DNA from: an uncultured Clostridium sp.
GTDB lineage: Bacteria; Bacillota; Clostridia; TANB77; CAG-508
Assembly: GCA_946496115.1 (NCBI GenBank)
Contig: CAMMFK010000014.1
Location: 1 to 22,530 of the forward strand
DNA: 22,530 nt
Reading direction: 5' to 3'
Part shown: positions 7,947 through 14,939 of the stretch, in pieces
Layout: each line of letters begins with the position of its first letter
Numbering within the stretch: position 1 is the first letter of the stretch
Program-made: the position numbers and the translations under genes
Notes under the pieces: generated by a model
What the model was told of the DNA's origin: nothing
The model's database searches: none
The model's input: only the letters and a program-made list of their open reading frames with translations

Positions 7947-8112
7947 GCTTCAATATATGTTCTTGAATATTTCAGCGAACGAAGCTTTTACGCGCCTTAA
8001 AGATTACTTTAAGCGCGCTATTTGTCTTGTTCTTTTTTAATGCTGAGTGGAGCGTGCAAGCGCTGAGCAAAGCGAACCGCACAGTGAAATATGAAAGAAC
8101 ATATATTGGAGC
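7947..8112. repeat. 166-bp inverted-repeat element in the thrS leader
   Basis: Arms 7947–7974 and 8085–8112 are inverted repeats of 28 bases with three mismatches. Inside are a second hairpin (GCGCCTTAAAG against CTTTAAGCGC, about 7995–8020) and two imperfect direct copies of GCTGAGYRRAGCG (8042–8054, 8062–8074). The interior is richer in G+C than the surroundings and has no open reading frame of note. It lies between the T-box terminator and the thrS start, so it is transcribed only when the T-box reads through. It resembles a small non-coding palindromic element (MITE-like), but no target duplication was identified. Confidence 0.6.
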
Positions 8113-8352
8113 TTTATATTCAAAAACCCCAGAGCATAACTATAAATTATGCTCTGGGGTACTTATATAAGCACGGTTCCACCCGAATATTTCACTTCAT
8201 TTTTTGGCTATAACGCACCAACCGTCTAACTTATTCGCTAGAAGCTTGAAGAGGTAGTTTTTCAAATATGTTTACTTGAATTAGCTTTCAGCCTATGACT
8301 AATTCTCTCTTTAAGCAACCTTTATTTTACTTTGTCTCTTACTGCCTTTACA
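8112..8352 (-). promoter_or_regulatory. T-box riboswitch of thrS
   Basis: The minus strand carries the T-box sequence CGGGTGGAACCGTGC (within 8171–8187). It is followed by a strong intrinsic terminator whose 14-bp arms are ACCCCAGAGCATAA at 8126–8139 (plus-strand reading) and its complement at 8147–8160, then TTTTT. Upstream, a GAGA-containing Stem I region and an ACC triplet at 8255–8253, next to the 3' strand of a closing stem (AAGAG with CTCTT), fit a threonine specifier codon. Uncharged tRNA(Thr) would stabilise the antiterminator and let RNA polymerase continue into thrS. The T-box and terminator are clear. The exact specifier is less certain. Confidence 0.93.
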
Positions 8353-8358
8353 AAATCT

Positions 8359-8386
8359 ATTATATCACTAAAAAATAATATGTCAA
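8359..8386 (-). promoter_or_regulatory. Promoter of the thrS T-box leader
   Basis: TTGACA (8386–8381), 16 bases, TATAAT (8364–8359) on the minus strand. The predicted start is near 8352, at the beginning of the T-box leader. Confidence 0.75.
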
Positions 8387-8390
8387 CTAG
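8374..8390. repeat. 17-bp direct repeat, left copy (contains the thrS promoter -35 box)
   Basis: AATAATATGTCAACTAG, matching 16 of 17 bases of the copy at 8926–8942. Read on the minus strand it contains TTGACA of the thrS promoter. Confidence 0.5.
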
Positions 8391-8448
8391 TTTTTGATTT
8401 AATTTTTGAGAATCTTTTTTACTAGAAATTACTTTTTCTAAATATATT

Positions 8449-8520
8449 TTAGTTTTTCAATTCACCTTCATCAATATATTCTATCATTTTAATAAAAGAT
8501 ATATATTCTTTATTTTTCAT
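8449..8520 (-). pseudogene. 23-codon remnant, possibly of a HEPN partner of the MNT protein
   Basis: An ATG (8520) inside the last codons of the nucleotidyltransferase opens a 23-codon frame (starting MKNKEYISFIKMIEYID) that stops at 8449. MNT genes are usually followed, with a short overlap, by a HEPN gene whose product begins with a similar Lys-rich helix. The overlap (11 bases) and position fit a HEPN start. No longer in-frame continuation is seen before the thrS promoter. It may be a truncated toxin, or chance. Confidence 0.3.
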
Positions 8521-8818
8521 ATACAACTACTCCTGTCCTCTTTATTTCTTTATCTATAGCAGAGTTTTTAATTATCTCTGTCTTTTCAAATCCATCTACA
8601 TTTTTCTTAAATGCTTCTTCTATTTTTGTAATAAGACTATACAATTTAAATCCCATTAATGAACCTTTTGTATCTATTATTAAATCTATATCACTATTTT
8701 TATTTGCATTGTTTTGTGCATATGAACCAAATAGAATAACGCTATATACTGGCATATTTTCCAATAAAGTAGCTAATATTTCTTTTATTTCATCTATACT
8801 ATAAACTTTTTGACTCAT
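8510..8818 (-). CDS. Minimal nucleotidyltransferase (MNT) domain protein, antitoxin-like
   Basis: 102 residues if started at the ATG at 8818, which has GAGGTGAT four bases upstream. A GTG at 8827 would add three residues but lies inside that ribosome site. The Pol-beta-type motif GS-x10-D-x-D is intact: Gly31-Ser32 (ILFGSYAQ), Asp43 and Asp45 (SDIDLIID). Such single-domain nucleotidyltransferases are usually the antitoxin half of HEPN/MNT pairs, where they can AMPylate the HEPN RNase, or parts of larger transfer systems. The expected HEPN gene downstream is missing or cut to 23 codons, so this copy looks orphaned. A 17-bp near-identical direct repeat (8374–8390, 8926–8942) brackets the gene, suggesting it arrived as a unit upstream of thrS. 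The MNT assignment is secure. Present activity and partner are unknown. Confidence 0.9.
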   Translation of the reverse strand: MSQKVYSIDEIKEILATLLENMPVYSVILFGSYAQNNANKNSDIDLIIDTKGSLMGFKLYSLITKIEEAFKKNVDGFEKTEIIKNSAIDKEIKRTGVVVYEK

Positions 8819-8925
8819 TTTTATCACCTCATAATTTTATTATATATATTTTTTAGTCAAAAGGCAAGTTTCAATCAATTATTTGTTTAATTTTTATTTT
8901 CAAAATCAAAATTTTTTATCAAAGA

Positions 8926-8942
8926 AACAATATGTCAACTAG
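8926..8942. repeat. 17-bp direct repeat, right copy
   Basis: AACAATATGTCAACTAG, one mismatch from the copy at 8374–8390. The 535 bases between the copies hold the MNT gene and its remnant partner. Confidence 0.5.
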
Positions 8943-8972
8943 GTTCGCGTAAATATTTTTATAAAAATTCTG

Positions 8973-8994
8973 TGTCAAATAGGAGCGTTCCTAT
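8973..8994. repeat. GTGTCAA-type palindrome, partial copy
   Basis: GTGTCAA followed by a perfect hairpin ATAGGA-GCGT-TCCTAT (8979–8994). It shares the GTGTCAA arm and a central palindrome with the units at 16053 and 20937–21001, but the second TTGACAC arm is not seen. It lies about 50 bases after the nth stop and may help end that transcript. Confidence 0.4.
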
Positions 8995-9043
8995 CGGCAT
9001 TTTTCTACTTAGTTTTATTTCTTTTTAAATTTCAACATTCAAA

Positions 9044-9676
9044 TCACTCTTTGTTATATTCTTTGCACAAATCTTTTAATGCACATTCCTCACACTTTAG
9101 ATTTCTCGCTGTGCAAGTATTTCTTCCATGCCATACTAATAAATGATTGACATCATAATAATATTCTTTTGGTATTACTTTTAATAAATCTTGTTCTATT
9201 TTTAATGGATCACTCTCATCTGAAAAGCCAAGTCTATTTGAAATTCTTTTTGCATGAGTATCTACTGCTATTCCTTGAGGATTGTGAAATGCTTCTAGCA
9301 TTATTACATTTGCACTTTTTCTCCCCACTCCGGGGATAGTTGTTAAATCTTCCATATTATCCGGTACTTCGCCATTAAATTTTTCTACAATCATCCTACT
9401 TGCTGCTTTTAGATTTTTTGCCTTATTTTTATAAAATCCACAAGGATGTATTAACTCTTCTAATACTTTAATATCCATGTTGTTAAAGTCATAAACTGTT
9501 GGATATTTTTCAAAGATTGCAGGAGTGGTTTTATTAACTCTTTCATCTGTACATTGTGCAGATAAACATACTGCAACTAGCATTTGAAATGGAGTTGAAA
9601 AATCTAAACTACATGTTGCATCTGGATACATTTCTTTTAATTTTTTTATTATTTTTACTGCTTTTTTTTGGTCCAT
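9044..9676 (-). CDS. nth: Endonuclease III (DNA glycosylase/AP lyase)
   Basis: Removes oxidised pyrimidines from DNA and cuts the abasic site (base-excision repair). At 210 residues it is the usual length. The helix-hairpin-helix is TTIPGVGRKSA (112–122) with the catalytic Lys120, and the catalytic Asp is Asp139 (AVDTH). The C-terminal iron-sulfur loop is complete: Cys188-x6-Cys195-x2-Cys198-x5-Cys204. The ribosome site AAAGGA is about 12 bases before the ATG, somewhat far. nth is the last minus-strand gene after rpe, with 172 bases between them. No strong promoter was found in that gap, so it may be read from rsgA–rpe. Confidence 0.97.
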   Translation of the reverse strand: MDQKKAVKIIKKLKEMYPDATCSLDFSTPFQMLVAVCLSAQCTDERVNKTTPAIFEKYPTVYDFNNMDIKVLEELIHPCGFYKNKAKNLKAASRMIVEKFNGEVPDNMEDLTTIPGVGRKSANVIMLEAFHNPQGIAVDTHAKRISNRLGFSDESDPLKIEQDLLKVIPKEYYYDVNHLLVWHGRNTCTARNLKCEECALKDLCKEYNKE

Positions 9677-9848
9677 TTAAAAATCCATTCCTTTCTCCAT
9701 TGGCTTAATAATCACTCATAATTATGAAATTAATTTCTTTCAAATTACTCTCTTTCTTATATGTTTGCGTACGCTCCGCATTCCAAGGCATTTACTCGGC
9801 TCACAATGGCTATCTTTTCTTTTATAGTTTTTTATTAAAAACCTTTCT

Positions 9849-10505
9849 CTATTCTTTCATCTTTTTAATTGTATATTTATAATCTTTTGAACTAATTATT
9901 TCTGTACCACTTACAAGCATGGTAGCTCCCGCTTCTTTTATTTCTTTCGAATTTTCTAAATTTACTCCTCCATCAACTTCTATTTCTGTATCTAAGCCAA
10001 GCTCGTCAATTTTTGCTTTAGCTTTCTTTATTTTTTCTACAGTGCTTTCTATGAATTTTTGTCCACCTTTGCCAGGTTCAACTGACATAATTAATAATAA
10101 GTTTATTTTTGGTAAAAACTTTACTATTTTTTCTATGTCAGTATTAGGTTTAATTGCTAAGCCAACTTTGCATTCTCTACCTTTAATTTGTTCAATATAC
10201 TTATCTACTTCTGTATCATCTTTGCAAGCTTCATAGTGAAAAGTAATAATATTTGGATTGAATATTGAATAACTATCTATATACTCCTTTATATTCGTAA
10301 CCATTAAATGAACATCTATTGGCACATTTGTTACTTGATTTAAGTATTCACAGTAAATTCTCATTGTTTCAGATGTATCATTTTCTACAAATCTCCCATC
10401 CATAACATCAATATGAAAGTAGTCCGTATGAGCTACTTCCAAATTATATATTGTTTGAATAATATCTTCTTTTTTAACACTTAGTAGTGATGTTGAAACT
10501 TCCAT
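9849..10505 (-). CDS. rpe: Ribulose-phosphate 3-epimerase
   Basis: Interconverts ribulose 5-phosphate and xylulose 5-phosphate in the pentose phosphate pathway (TIM barrel, metal dependent). 218 residues, normal length. Metal and catalytic residues are visible: His31 and Asp33 (HIDVMDG), His66 (DVHLMV) and Asp178 (EVDGGV). The phosphate loop is MSVEPGKGGQ (140–149) and the final phosphate grip is VSGTEI. It diverges from the common family pattern at the N-terminus (STSLLS where APSILS is usual) and in the loop (EPGKGG where NPGFGG is usual). The ATG overlaps the rsgA stop by one base (TAATG), so the two are translationally coupled, as in the Bacillus rsgA–rpe pair. Confidence 0.95.
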   Translation of the reverse strand: MEVSTSLLSVKKEDIIQTIYNLEVAHTDYFHIDVMDGRFVENDTSETMRIYCEYLNQVTNVPIDVHLMVTNIKEYIDSYSIFNPNIITFHYEACKDDTEVDKYIEQIKGRECKVGLAIKPNTDIEKIVKFLPKINLLLIMSVEPGKGGQKFIESTVEKIKKAKAKIDELGLDTEIEVDGGVNLENSKEIKEAGATMLVSGTEIISSKDYKYTIKKMKE

Positions 10506-11434
10506 TAATTATATCTCCTCTTATAATTTTCTTCCAATTCCTTATATATTTTCACAAAATTCTCATATCTTGACTTTGATATTTTGCCATCAAGTACTGC
10601 TCTTTTTACGTTACATTCTTTTTCATTTTCATAAATATGGCTACAACCCACATATCTACAATCTTGTATAAACGGAATAAAATCAATAAATTCTTTATCT
10701 AAATTTCTATAGTCTATTTCATTAATATCAAATGTGCTAAATCCTGGAGTATCTGCGATATATGTATTTTTTTCTAATTCATATAAAGTAACTGCTGTTG
10801 TTGTGTTTTTCCCTCGCTTATTTTTCTGGCTAACTAAACCTTCTTCTGTAATATTTTTTTCAAATAAACTATTTATAATTGTTGATTTGCCTACTCCTGA
10901 ATTTCCTGAAAATACGGTAATATTTCCTTTCAAATAATCTTTTAATTTATCAACTCCCACATTATTTTTAGCTTGCATCTCAAGCACAGGATAACCTACT
11001 TTTTCATATATGCTTTTTATTTCTTTACTGCTTGCTAAATCACATTTATTTAGTACAATTATACTTTTTAATCTCATATTCTCAGCAAATGCTAATTGCT
11101 TATCTAACATTAGTATATCTGGTTCAGGTTCTTTTAAAGATACAACAAAAACAACCTGTGTAACATTTGCTATTTTAGGCCTTTTTATAAAATTAATTCT
11201 TTCATAAATTTTAGTAATAGTTTCGTTTTCTATTTCGACTTTATCTCCAGCAACAGGAGTTAAAGTATTTATTTTTCCAAAATTGCTTACTATTTTTAAA
11301 GCATTTTCTTCTCTTTTATTTAGAACTTGATTATTATTTTTTAGTTTTCCTCTTGCTGTGCAAATATGTACATTATCTTCTTCATCTACTACTTTATATT
11401 GATTTGATATATTTTGTATTATTGTTGCTTTCAT
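10505..11434 (-). CDS. rsgA: Ribosome small-subunit-dependent GTPase RsgA
   Basis: GTPase that helps late maturation of the 30S ribosomal subunit. 309 residues: N-terminal OB fold (about 1–75), a circularly permuted GTPase domain with motifs in the order G4 (NKCD, 129–132), G1 (GNSGVGKS, 177–184), G2 (TTT, 211–213) and G3 (DTPG, 228–231), then a zinc site Cys259-x4-Cys264-x-His266-x7-Cys274. The residue before the G2 threonines is Asn210, where many RsgA proteins have the His of RHTTT. The start has AAGGAG just upstream. The promoter is at 11533–11560. In related genomes prkC lies directly upstream; here an opposite-strand gene separates them, so rsgA has its own promoter. PASTA kinases phosphorylate RsgA in Bacillus. 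Confidence 0.97.
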   Translation of the reverse strand: MKATIIQNISNQYKVVDEEDNVHICTARGKLKNNNQVLNKREENALKIVSNFGKINTLTPVAGDKVEIENETITKIYERINFIKRPKIANVTQVVFVVSLKEPEPDILMLDKQLAFAENMRLKSIIVLNKCDLASSKEIKSIYEKVGYPVLEMQAKNNVGVDKLKDYLKGNITVFSGNSGVGKSTIINSLFEKNITEEGLVSQKNKRGKNTTTAVTLYELEKNTYIADTPGFSTFDINEIDYRNLDKEFIDFIPFIQDCRYVGCSHIYENEKECNVKRAVLDGKISKSRYENFVKIYKELEENYKRRYN

Positions 11435-11532
11435 TAAAACTCCTTTTTATTACATTTATTTCTAATGCCACAAAAATCTTGTATGTATATTTTATCATAT
11501 CTGAAAACAGTTAATATACATATGTTTTTAAT

Positions 11533-11560
11533 ATTATATCATATTTTTGATAATTTGCAA
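11533..11560 (-). promoter_or_regulatory. Promoter of rsgA–rpe
   Basis: TTGCAA (11560–11555), 16 bases, TATAAT (11538–11533) on the minus strand, predicted start near 11526. The -35 box adjoins the -35 box of the divergent plus-strand promoter at 11561. Confidence 0.6.
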
Positions 11561-11589
11561 TTGAATTATCTTATCAGTTATGTTATACT
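11561..11589 (+). promoter_or_regulatory. Promoter of the 130-residue gene
   Basis: TTGAAT (11561–11566), 17 bases, TATACT (11584–11589) with TG one base upstream (extended -10). A start near 11596 leaves a 40-base leader with AAGGAGG. Confidence 0.7.
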
Positions 11590-11635
11590 TTTTTTATCCG
11601 TTTTTTTACACACTGCTTAAGGAGGTAGTAGCAAT

Positions 11636-12028
11636 ATGAAAGATAAGGATTTTTTCCAACGGCTAATTAATATCAGTGATGCTTTCTTTGGAAGCATTAA
11701 TGAAATTCAGAGCGAAGTTACTCCAGACTTTTCAAAACTGTGCATTCATATCATGAATGTACTCATCGACCAGAGCCTTTCTCAAACTAGTTTTTGCACT
11801 ACAAAAGTGGCTTTGAAAACAAGCCAGGTTTCTGATGACCAGATCAAATTTTTAATTTGTCTAGCGGACAACGCTTCTAAAGAACTATCCATTTCGTCTT
11901 ATTCATATGATGAAGCCAAAAATCTCCTTCAGGATGTCATTGGTTTCTTCGATTCATTAGGAAATTTTTCCGCCTCCATTGACTGTCATGAAAATGACTG
12001 TTATGCAGCTATCTATATGAGAGTTTAA
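11636..12028 (+). CDS. 130-residue protein of unknown function
   Basis: I do not recognise this protein. The ATG has a near-perfect ribosome site (AAGGAGG, about 10 bases upstream). It has no signal peptide or membrane helix. It looks mostly helical, with five cysteines (37, 54, 74, 117, 122), the last two in CHENDC near the C-terminus. The DNA uses G- and C-containing codons more freely than the neighbours (for example CTC ATC GAC CAG near 11761). It is a self-contained unit with its own extended -10 promoter and a perfect terminator immediately after. It runs against all neighbours and splits prkC from rsgA, which are adjacent in Bacillus. Base composition and position suggest an acquired gene. 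Function unknown. Confidence 0.75.
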   Translation: MKDKDFFQRLINISDAFFGSINEIQSEVTPDFSKLCIHIMNVLIDQSLSQTSFCTTKVALKTSQVSDDQIKFLICLADNASKELSISSYSYDEAKNLLQDVIGFFDSLGNFSASIDCHENDCYAAIYMRV

Positions 12029-12037
12029 TTCTCATAG

Positions 12038-12080
12038 CAAATCCCACCTTAAGGATAATCCTTAAGGTGGGATTTGTTTT
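12038..12080 (+). terminator. Strong intrinsic terminator after the 130-residue gene
   Basis: Arms 12038–12055 and 12059–12076 form a perfect 18-bp stem (CAAATCCCACCTTAAGGA and its complement) with a 3-base loop, followed by TTTTT. The tail runs into the prkC stop codon. On the minus strand no T-run follows. Confidence 0.93.
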
Positions 12081-14068
12081 TAATCACTTACTGTGTTCTT
12101 ATCAAATATTACGTTTCTATTATTATCCGATTCATCAAAGTTAATTGTTCTTGTTCTTGTATAGTTTGAACCTACTCTAACAGTTATGTCATGTGTTCCT
12201 GTTGATGTGTATGAGTATGCATTATATGATGAATTATTAACACTTGTTGAGTTTTGAGTTCTTTCTGCGCCGTCTATTAATATTGTAACATTAACTGTTT
12301 CAGGTGCTTCTGTAGTTTCGTTTGCAGTATTTGTATTTTGTGAAGAGCTACTTCCCATAATTGATTTAACATCAACTATAACATTAATTGTTTTTTGCTC
12401 TTTTACAATCTTATTTACAACAATATCTATATTTGAATTTTTTGCAGTTTCTGCATTTGCGTCAATGCTTTGAGATATTACTTTTCCGTCGTCTTCTTCT
12501 TCATTACTTTCGTAAGTAACTTTTGGATTTAGACCTGCGTTTTTTAAAGTTGCTACTGCTGTACCTTCATCCATTCCAAGTACTGTTGGAACTCTAACTT
12601 TTTCTACACCTGCACTAATGTGTACAACTACTGTGTCTCCAGATTTTACAAGTGTTCCTACTGCTGTGTCTTGTCTTATAATAATGCCGGCTTCTACTGT
12701 ATCACTATTTTCGGTTTGTTCATCTAAAGTTATTCCTAATGATTCTGCTGTATTTCTTGCATCTTCTATTTTCATTCCCTCTAATTTAACCATTTCAGTT
12801 TCTTCAGGGCCTTTGCTTACATTTATTTTTATTGTAGAGCCTTTTTCTATTTTACTTTCTGTGTATTCTGGATCTTGTGATACTACTTTTCCTTCTTCAA
12901 CATCACTACTTGCAACCTCTGTTATTTCTAAGGTAATACCTAAATCATTTGCCAACTGCTCTGCTTCTGCCTGTGTTTTTCCAACTAAATTAGGCATATC
13001 AACTCTTGACTTAATTCCACCATCAATTGCAATTTTTGTTATTAAAAACACTATAACAAACAATAAAACTAAGCTTAAAATTATAATGGCTATTTTTGCC
13101 TTTGGATGTTCTGTGAAAAAGTTTGTTTTTGTTTTAACTTCTTCTTTTTTTCCTGAATTTATTTGATCATCTGAAATAGCTTGCATTACTCTAGTGTATC
13201 CGCCATCTTTGTTTTCTATTATAACAAAATCTCCGTCCGGGTCTTTTAATGCTTTACTTAAGTCATGTAACATTTCTGTTGCATTTTGATATCTTGCTGA
13301 TGGCTCTTTTTGCATTGCCTTAATCACTATTTGATTTACTGCTGATGGTATTTCTGGGTTTAGCTCAATAGGTTCTTTTGGATCCTCTTGCATATGTTTT
13401 AATGCAACTGATACTGGTGTATCTGCATCAAATGGCACTTTTCCTGTAAGCATTTCATACATTACTACTCCTAAAGAGTATAAATCAGATTTTGCATCTG
13501 TAAATCCACCTTTTGCTTGCTCTGGTGAAAAATAATGTACTGAACCTATTGTTGTTCCAAATGCTGTTATTGTTGAATTTGATACTGCTTTTGCTATACC
13601 AAAATCCGTAACTTTTGCAATTCCGTCCTCAGTAATTATAATATTATGAGGTTTTATATCTCTATGCACTATTCCATTTTTATGGGCAAGTTCTAAGGCA
13701 GATGCTATTTGCATTGCTATATTTACAGCCCATTTCCAAGAAAGTACTCCTTCGCTATTTATTATTTCTTTTAATGTTTTGCCTTGTACAAGTTCCATTA
13801 CAATATAGTACAAGTTGTTTTCGTCTTCATGTCCTACATCATATATTGACACTATATTGGGGTGAGAAAGGCTTGCTGCTGCTTGTGCTTCTGTGTTAAA
13901 CCTTTTAATAAATTCTGTATCTGTTGTAAATTCATCTTTTAGAACTTTTACAGCAACTAACCTATTAAGCACGTGATCTTTTGCTTTATAAACTGTTGCC
14001 ATTCCTCCGAGCCCAACCTCTTCAAGGATTTCATACCTATTTCCAATTATTTTACCTATCAAATTCAT
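12080..14068 (-). CDS. prkC: PASTA-domain Ser/Thr protein kinase (PrkC/Stk type)
   Basis: Membrane kinase that senses cell-wall fragments and phosphorylates proteins of growth, division and translation. 662 residues. The kinase domain (about 12–275) has Gly-rich loop GLGGMATVY (19–27), Lys41, HRDIKPHN (135–142), DFG (155–157) and SPEQ (181–184). A Lys-rich juxtamembrane part is followed by one membrane helix (about 325–347). Outside are three PASTA repeats (about 356–420, 424–487, 491–553). The last ~105 residues form an extra Ser/Asn/Thr-rich linker and a beta-rich tail (VTILIDGAERT … HDITVRVGSNYTRTR) that looks like a small sandwich domain; similar tails are known in some clostridial homologues. 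The ribosome site is AAAGGAA. The phosphatase gene lies 84 bases upstream, giving a kinase/phosphatase pair. Confidence 0.97.
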   Translation of the reverse strand: MNLIGKIIGNRYEILEEVGLGGMATVYKAKDHVLNRLVAVKVLKDEFTTDTEFIKRFNTEAQAAASLSHPNIVSIYDVGHEDENNLYYIVMELVQGKTLKEIINSEGVLSWKWAVNIAMQIASALELAHKNGIVHRDIKPHNIIITEDGIAKVTDFGIAKAVSNSTITAFGTTIGSVHYFSPEQAKGGFTDAKSDLYSLGVVMYEMLTGKVPFDADTPVSVALKHMQEDPKEPIELNPEIPSAVNQIVIKAMQKEPSARYQNATEMLHDLSKALKDPDGDFVIIENKDGGYTRVMQAISDDQINSGKKEEVKTKTNFFTEHPKAKIAIIILSLVLLFVIVFLITKIAIDGGIKSRVDMPNLVGKTQAEAEQLANDLGITLEITEVASSDVEEGKVVSQDPEYTESKIEKGSTIKINVSKGPEETEMVKLEGMKIEDARNTAESLGITLDEQTENSDTVEAGIIIRQDTAVGTLVKSGDTVVVHISAGVEKVRVPTVLGMDEGTAVATLKNAGLNPKVTYESNEEEDDGKVISQSIDANAETAKNSNIDIVVNKIVKEQKTINVIVDVKSIMGSSSSQNTNTANETTEAPETVNVTILIDGAERTQNSTSVNNSSYNAYSYTSTGTHDITVRVGSNYTRTRTINFDESDNNRNVIFDKNTVSD

Positions 14069-14152
14069 AATAATTTCCTTTCTCTTTTGAAAGATTTTAG
14101 TATTTTACTTTTAGGTTTATTGTTTAGTCTTTTTACTTTATTTTAAATTATT

Positions 14153-14881
14153 TTATTTTATTACAATAGCTGTAATATTATCAAGTCCACCATTTTCATT
14201 TGCTTTTGCAACTAAGTCTTTAGATGGCTGGGCTGTATTTGATTTTAAAATATAAAAAATTTCTTGTTCATTTACCATGTTTGTTAATCCATCTGTACAC
14301 ATTAGAATTATATCACCTTTTATAAAACCTTTTATCATGCTGTCTGGTTCAATAAATTCTGTACATCCCAATGCTTTAATAAGCATATTCTTTTTTGGAT
14401 GATTCATGCTCTCTTCCTTTGTTATTTTTCCTTCGTCAACCAATTGCTGTACATAACTATGGTCTTTTGTAAGTTTTCGCATAAATTCTTTTCTAATTCT
14501 ATATATTCTGCTATCTCCAATATGTGAAATAAAAGCTTTGTTTTGATAAATCAAGCAAATATCTAAAGTAGTTCCCATATTTTTTAGCTCTTCATTATTT
14601 TTTGCCTTTTCATATACAACCATGTTTGCATATTGGCTACTACTTTTGACTAAACTTAGCAATGTTTCTTTATCTATTTTAGATTTTTCAAAATTGCTTA
14701 AAATATAGTTTCTTGCTGCTTTTACTGCCATACTGCTTGCAATTTCTCCGCCTTTATATCCTCCCATGCCATCTGCTACAATAAATAATTGTACTTCGTC
14801 ATCTGGTCTGGAAGCAAAATATGAGTCTTCATTTATTTGTCTAGCTTTTCCTATATCTGAGGTTGCAAAAGCTTGTATCAT
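14153..14881 (-). CDS. prpC: PP2C-type Ser/Thr protein phosphatase
   Basis: Metal-dependent phosphatase that reverses PrkC phosphorylation. 242 residues, normal for bacterial PP2C. Metal-binding acids are visible: Glu18-Asp19 (NEDS), Asp37 (DGMGG, 37–41), Asp197 (CTDGLT) and Asp234 (LDNITAIVI). GDSR (122–125) is also typical. No membrane segment. It lies between rlmN and prkC, as in Bacillus, and is probably cotranscribed with both. AGGAGG precedes the ATG closely. Confidence 0.97.
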   Translation of the reverse strand: MIQAFATSDIGKARQINEDSYFASRPDDEVQLFIVADGMGGYKGGEIASSMAVKAARNYILSNFEKSKIDKETLLSLVKSSSQYANMVVYEKAKNNEELKNMGTTLDICLIYQNKAFISHIGDSRIYRIRKEFMRKLTKDHSYVQQLVDEGKITKEESMNHPKKNMLIKALGCTEFIEPDSMIKGFIKGDIILMCTDGLTNMVNEQEIFYILKSNTAQPSKDLVAKANENGGLDNITAIVIK

Positions 14882-14907
14882 ATTTTCCTCCTAATTTTTT
14901 GTATCTT

Positions 14908-14938
14908 TTTTCAGTTTAGGACCTTCTCCAACTGAAAA
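14908..14938. other. Hairpin between rlmN and prpC
   Basis: TTTTCAGTT (14908–14916) and AACTGAAAA (14930–14938) are a perfect 9-bp inverted repeat with a 13-base loop, directly after the rlmN stop. It has no strong T-run on the minus strand, so it may be an attenuator or an RNA-stability element rather than a full terminator. Confidence 0.4.
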
Positions 14939-14939
14939 T

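Noticed and set aside
9677..9848. Possible small RNA or second palindromic element between rpe and nth
   Set aside because: A few G+C-richer words (GCGTACGCTCCGC) stand out, but no stable stem, promoter or terminator pair was found.
9919..10236. 105-codon plus-strand open frame inside rpe
   Set aside because: Antisense to well-conserved rpe motifs, with no start signals.
12618..13166. 182-codon plus-strand open frame inside prkC
   Set aside because: A shadow of the PASTA/transmembrane coding region on the other strand. It lacks a ribosome site, and its Ser/Thr/Pro-rich product reflects the complement of prkC codons.
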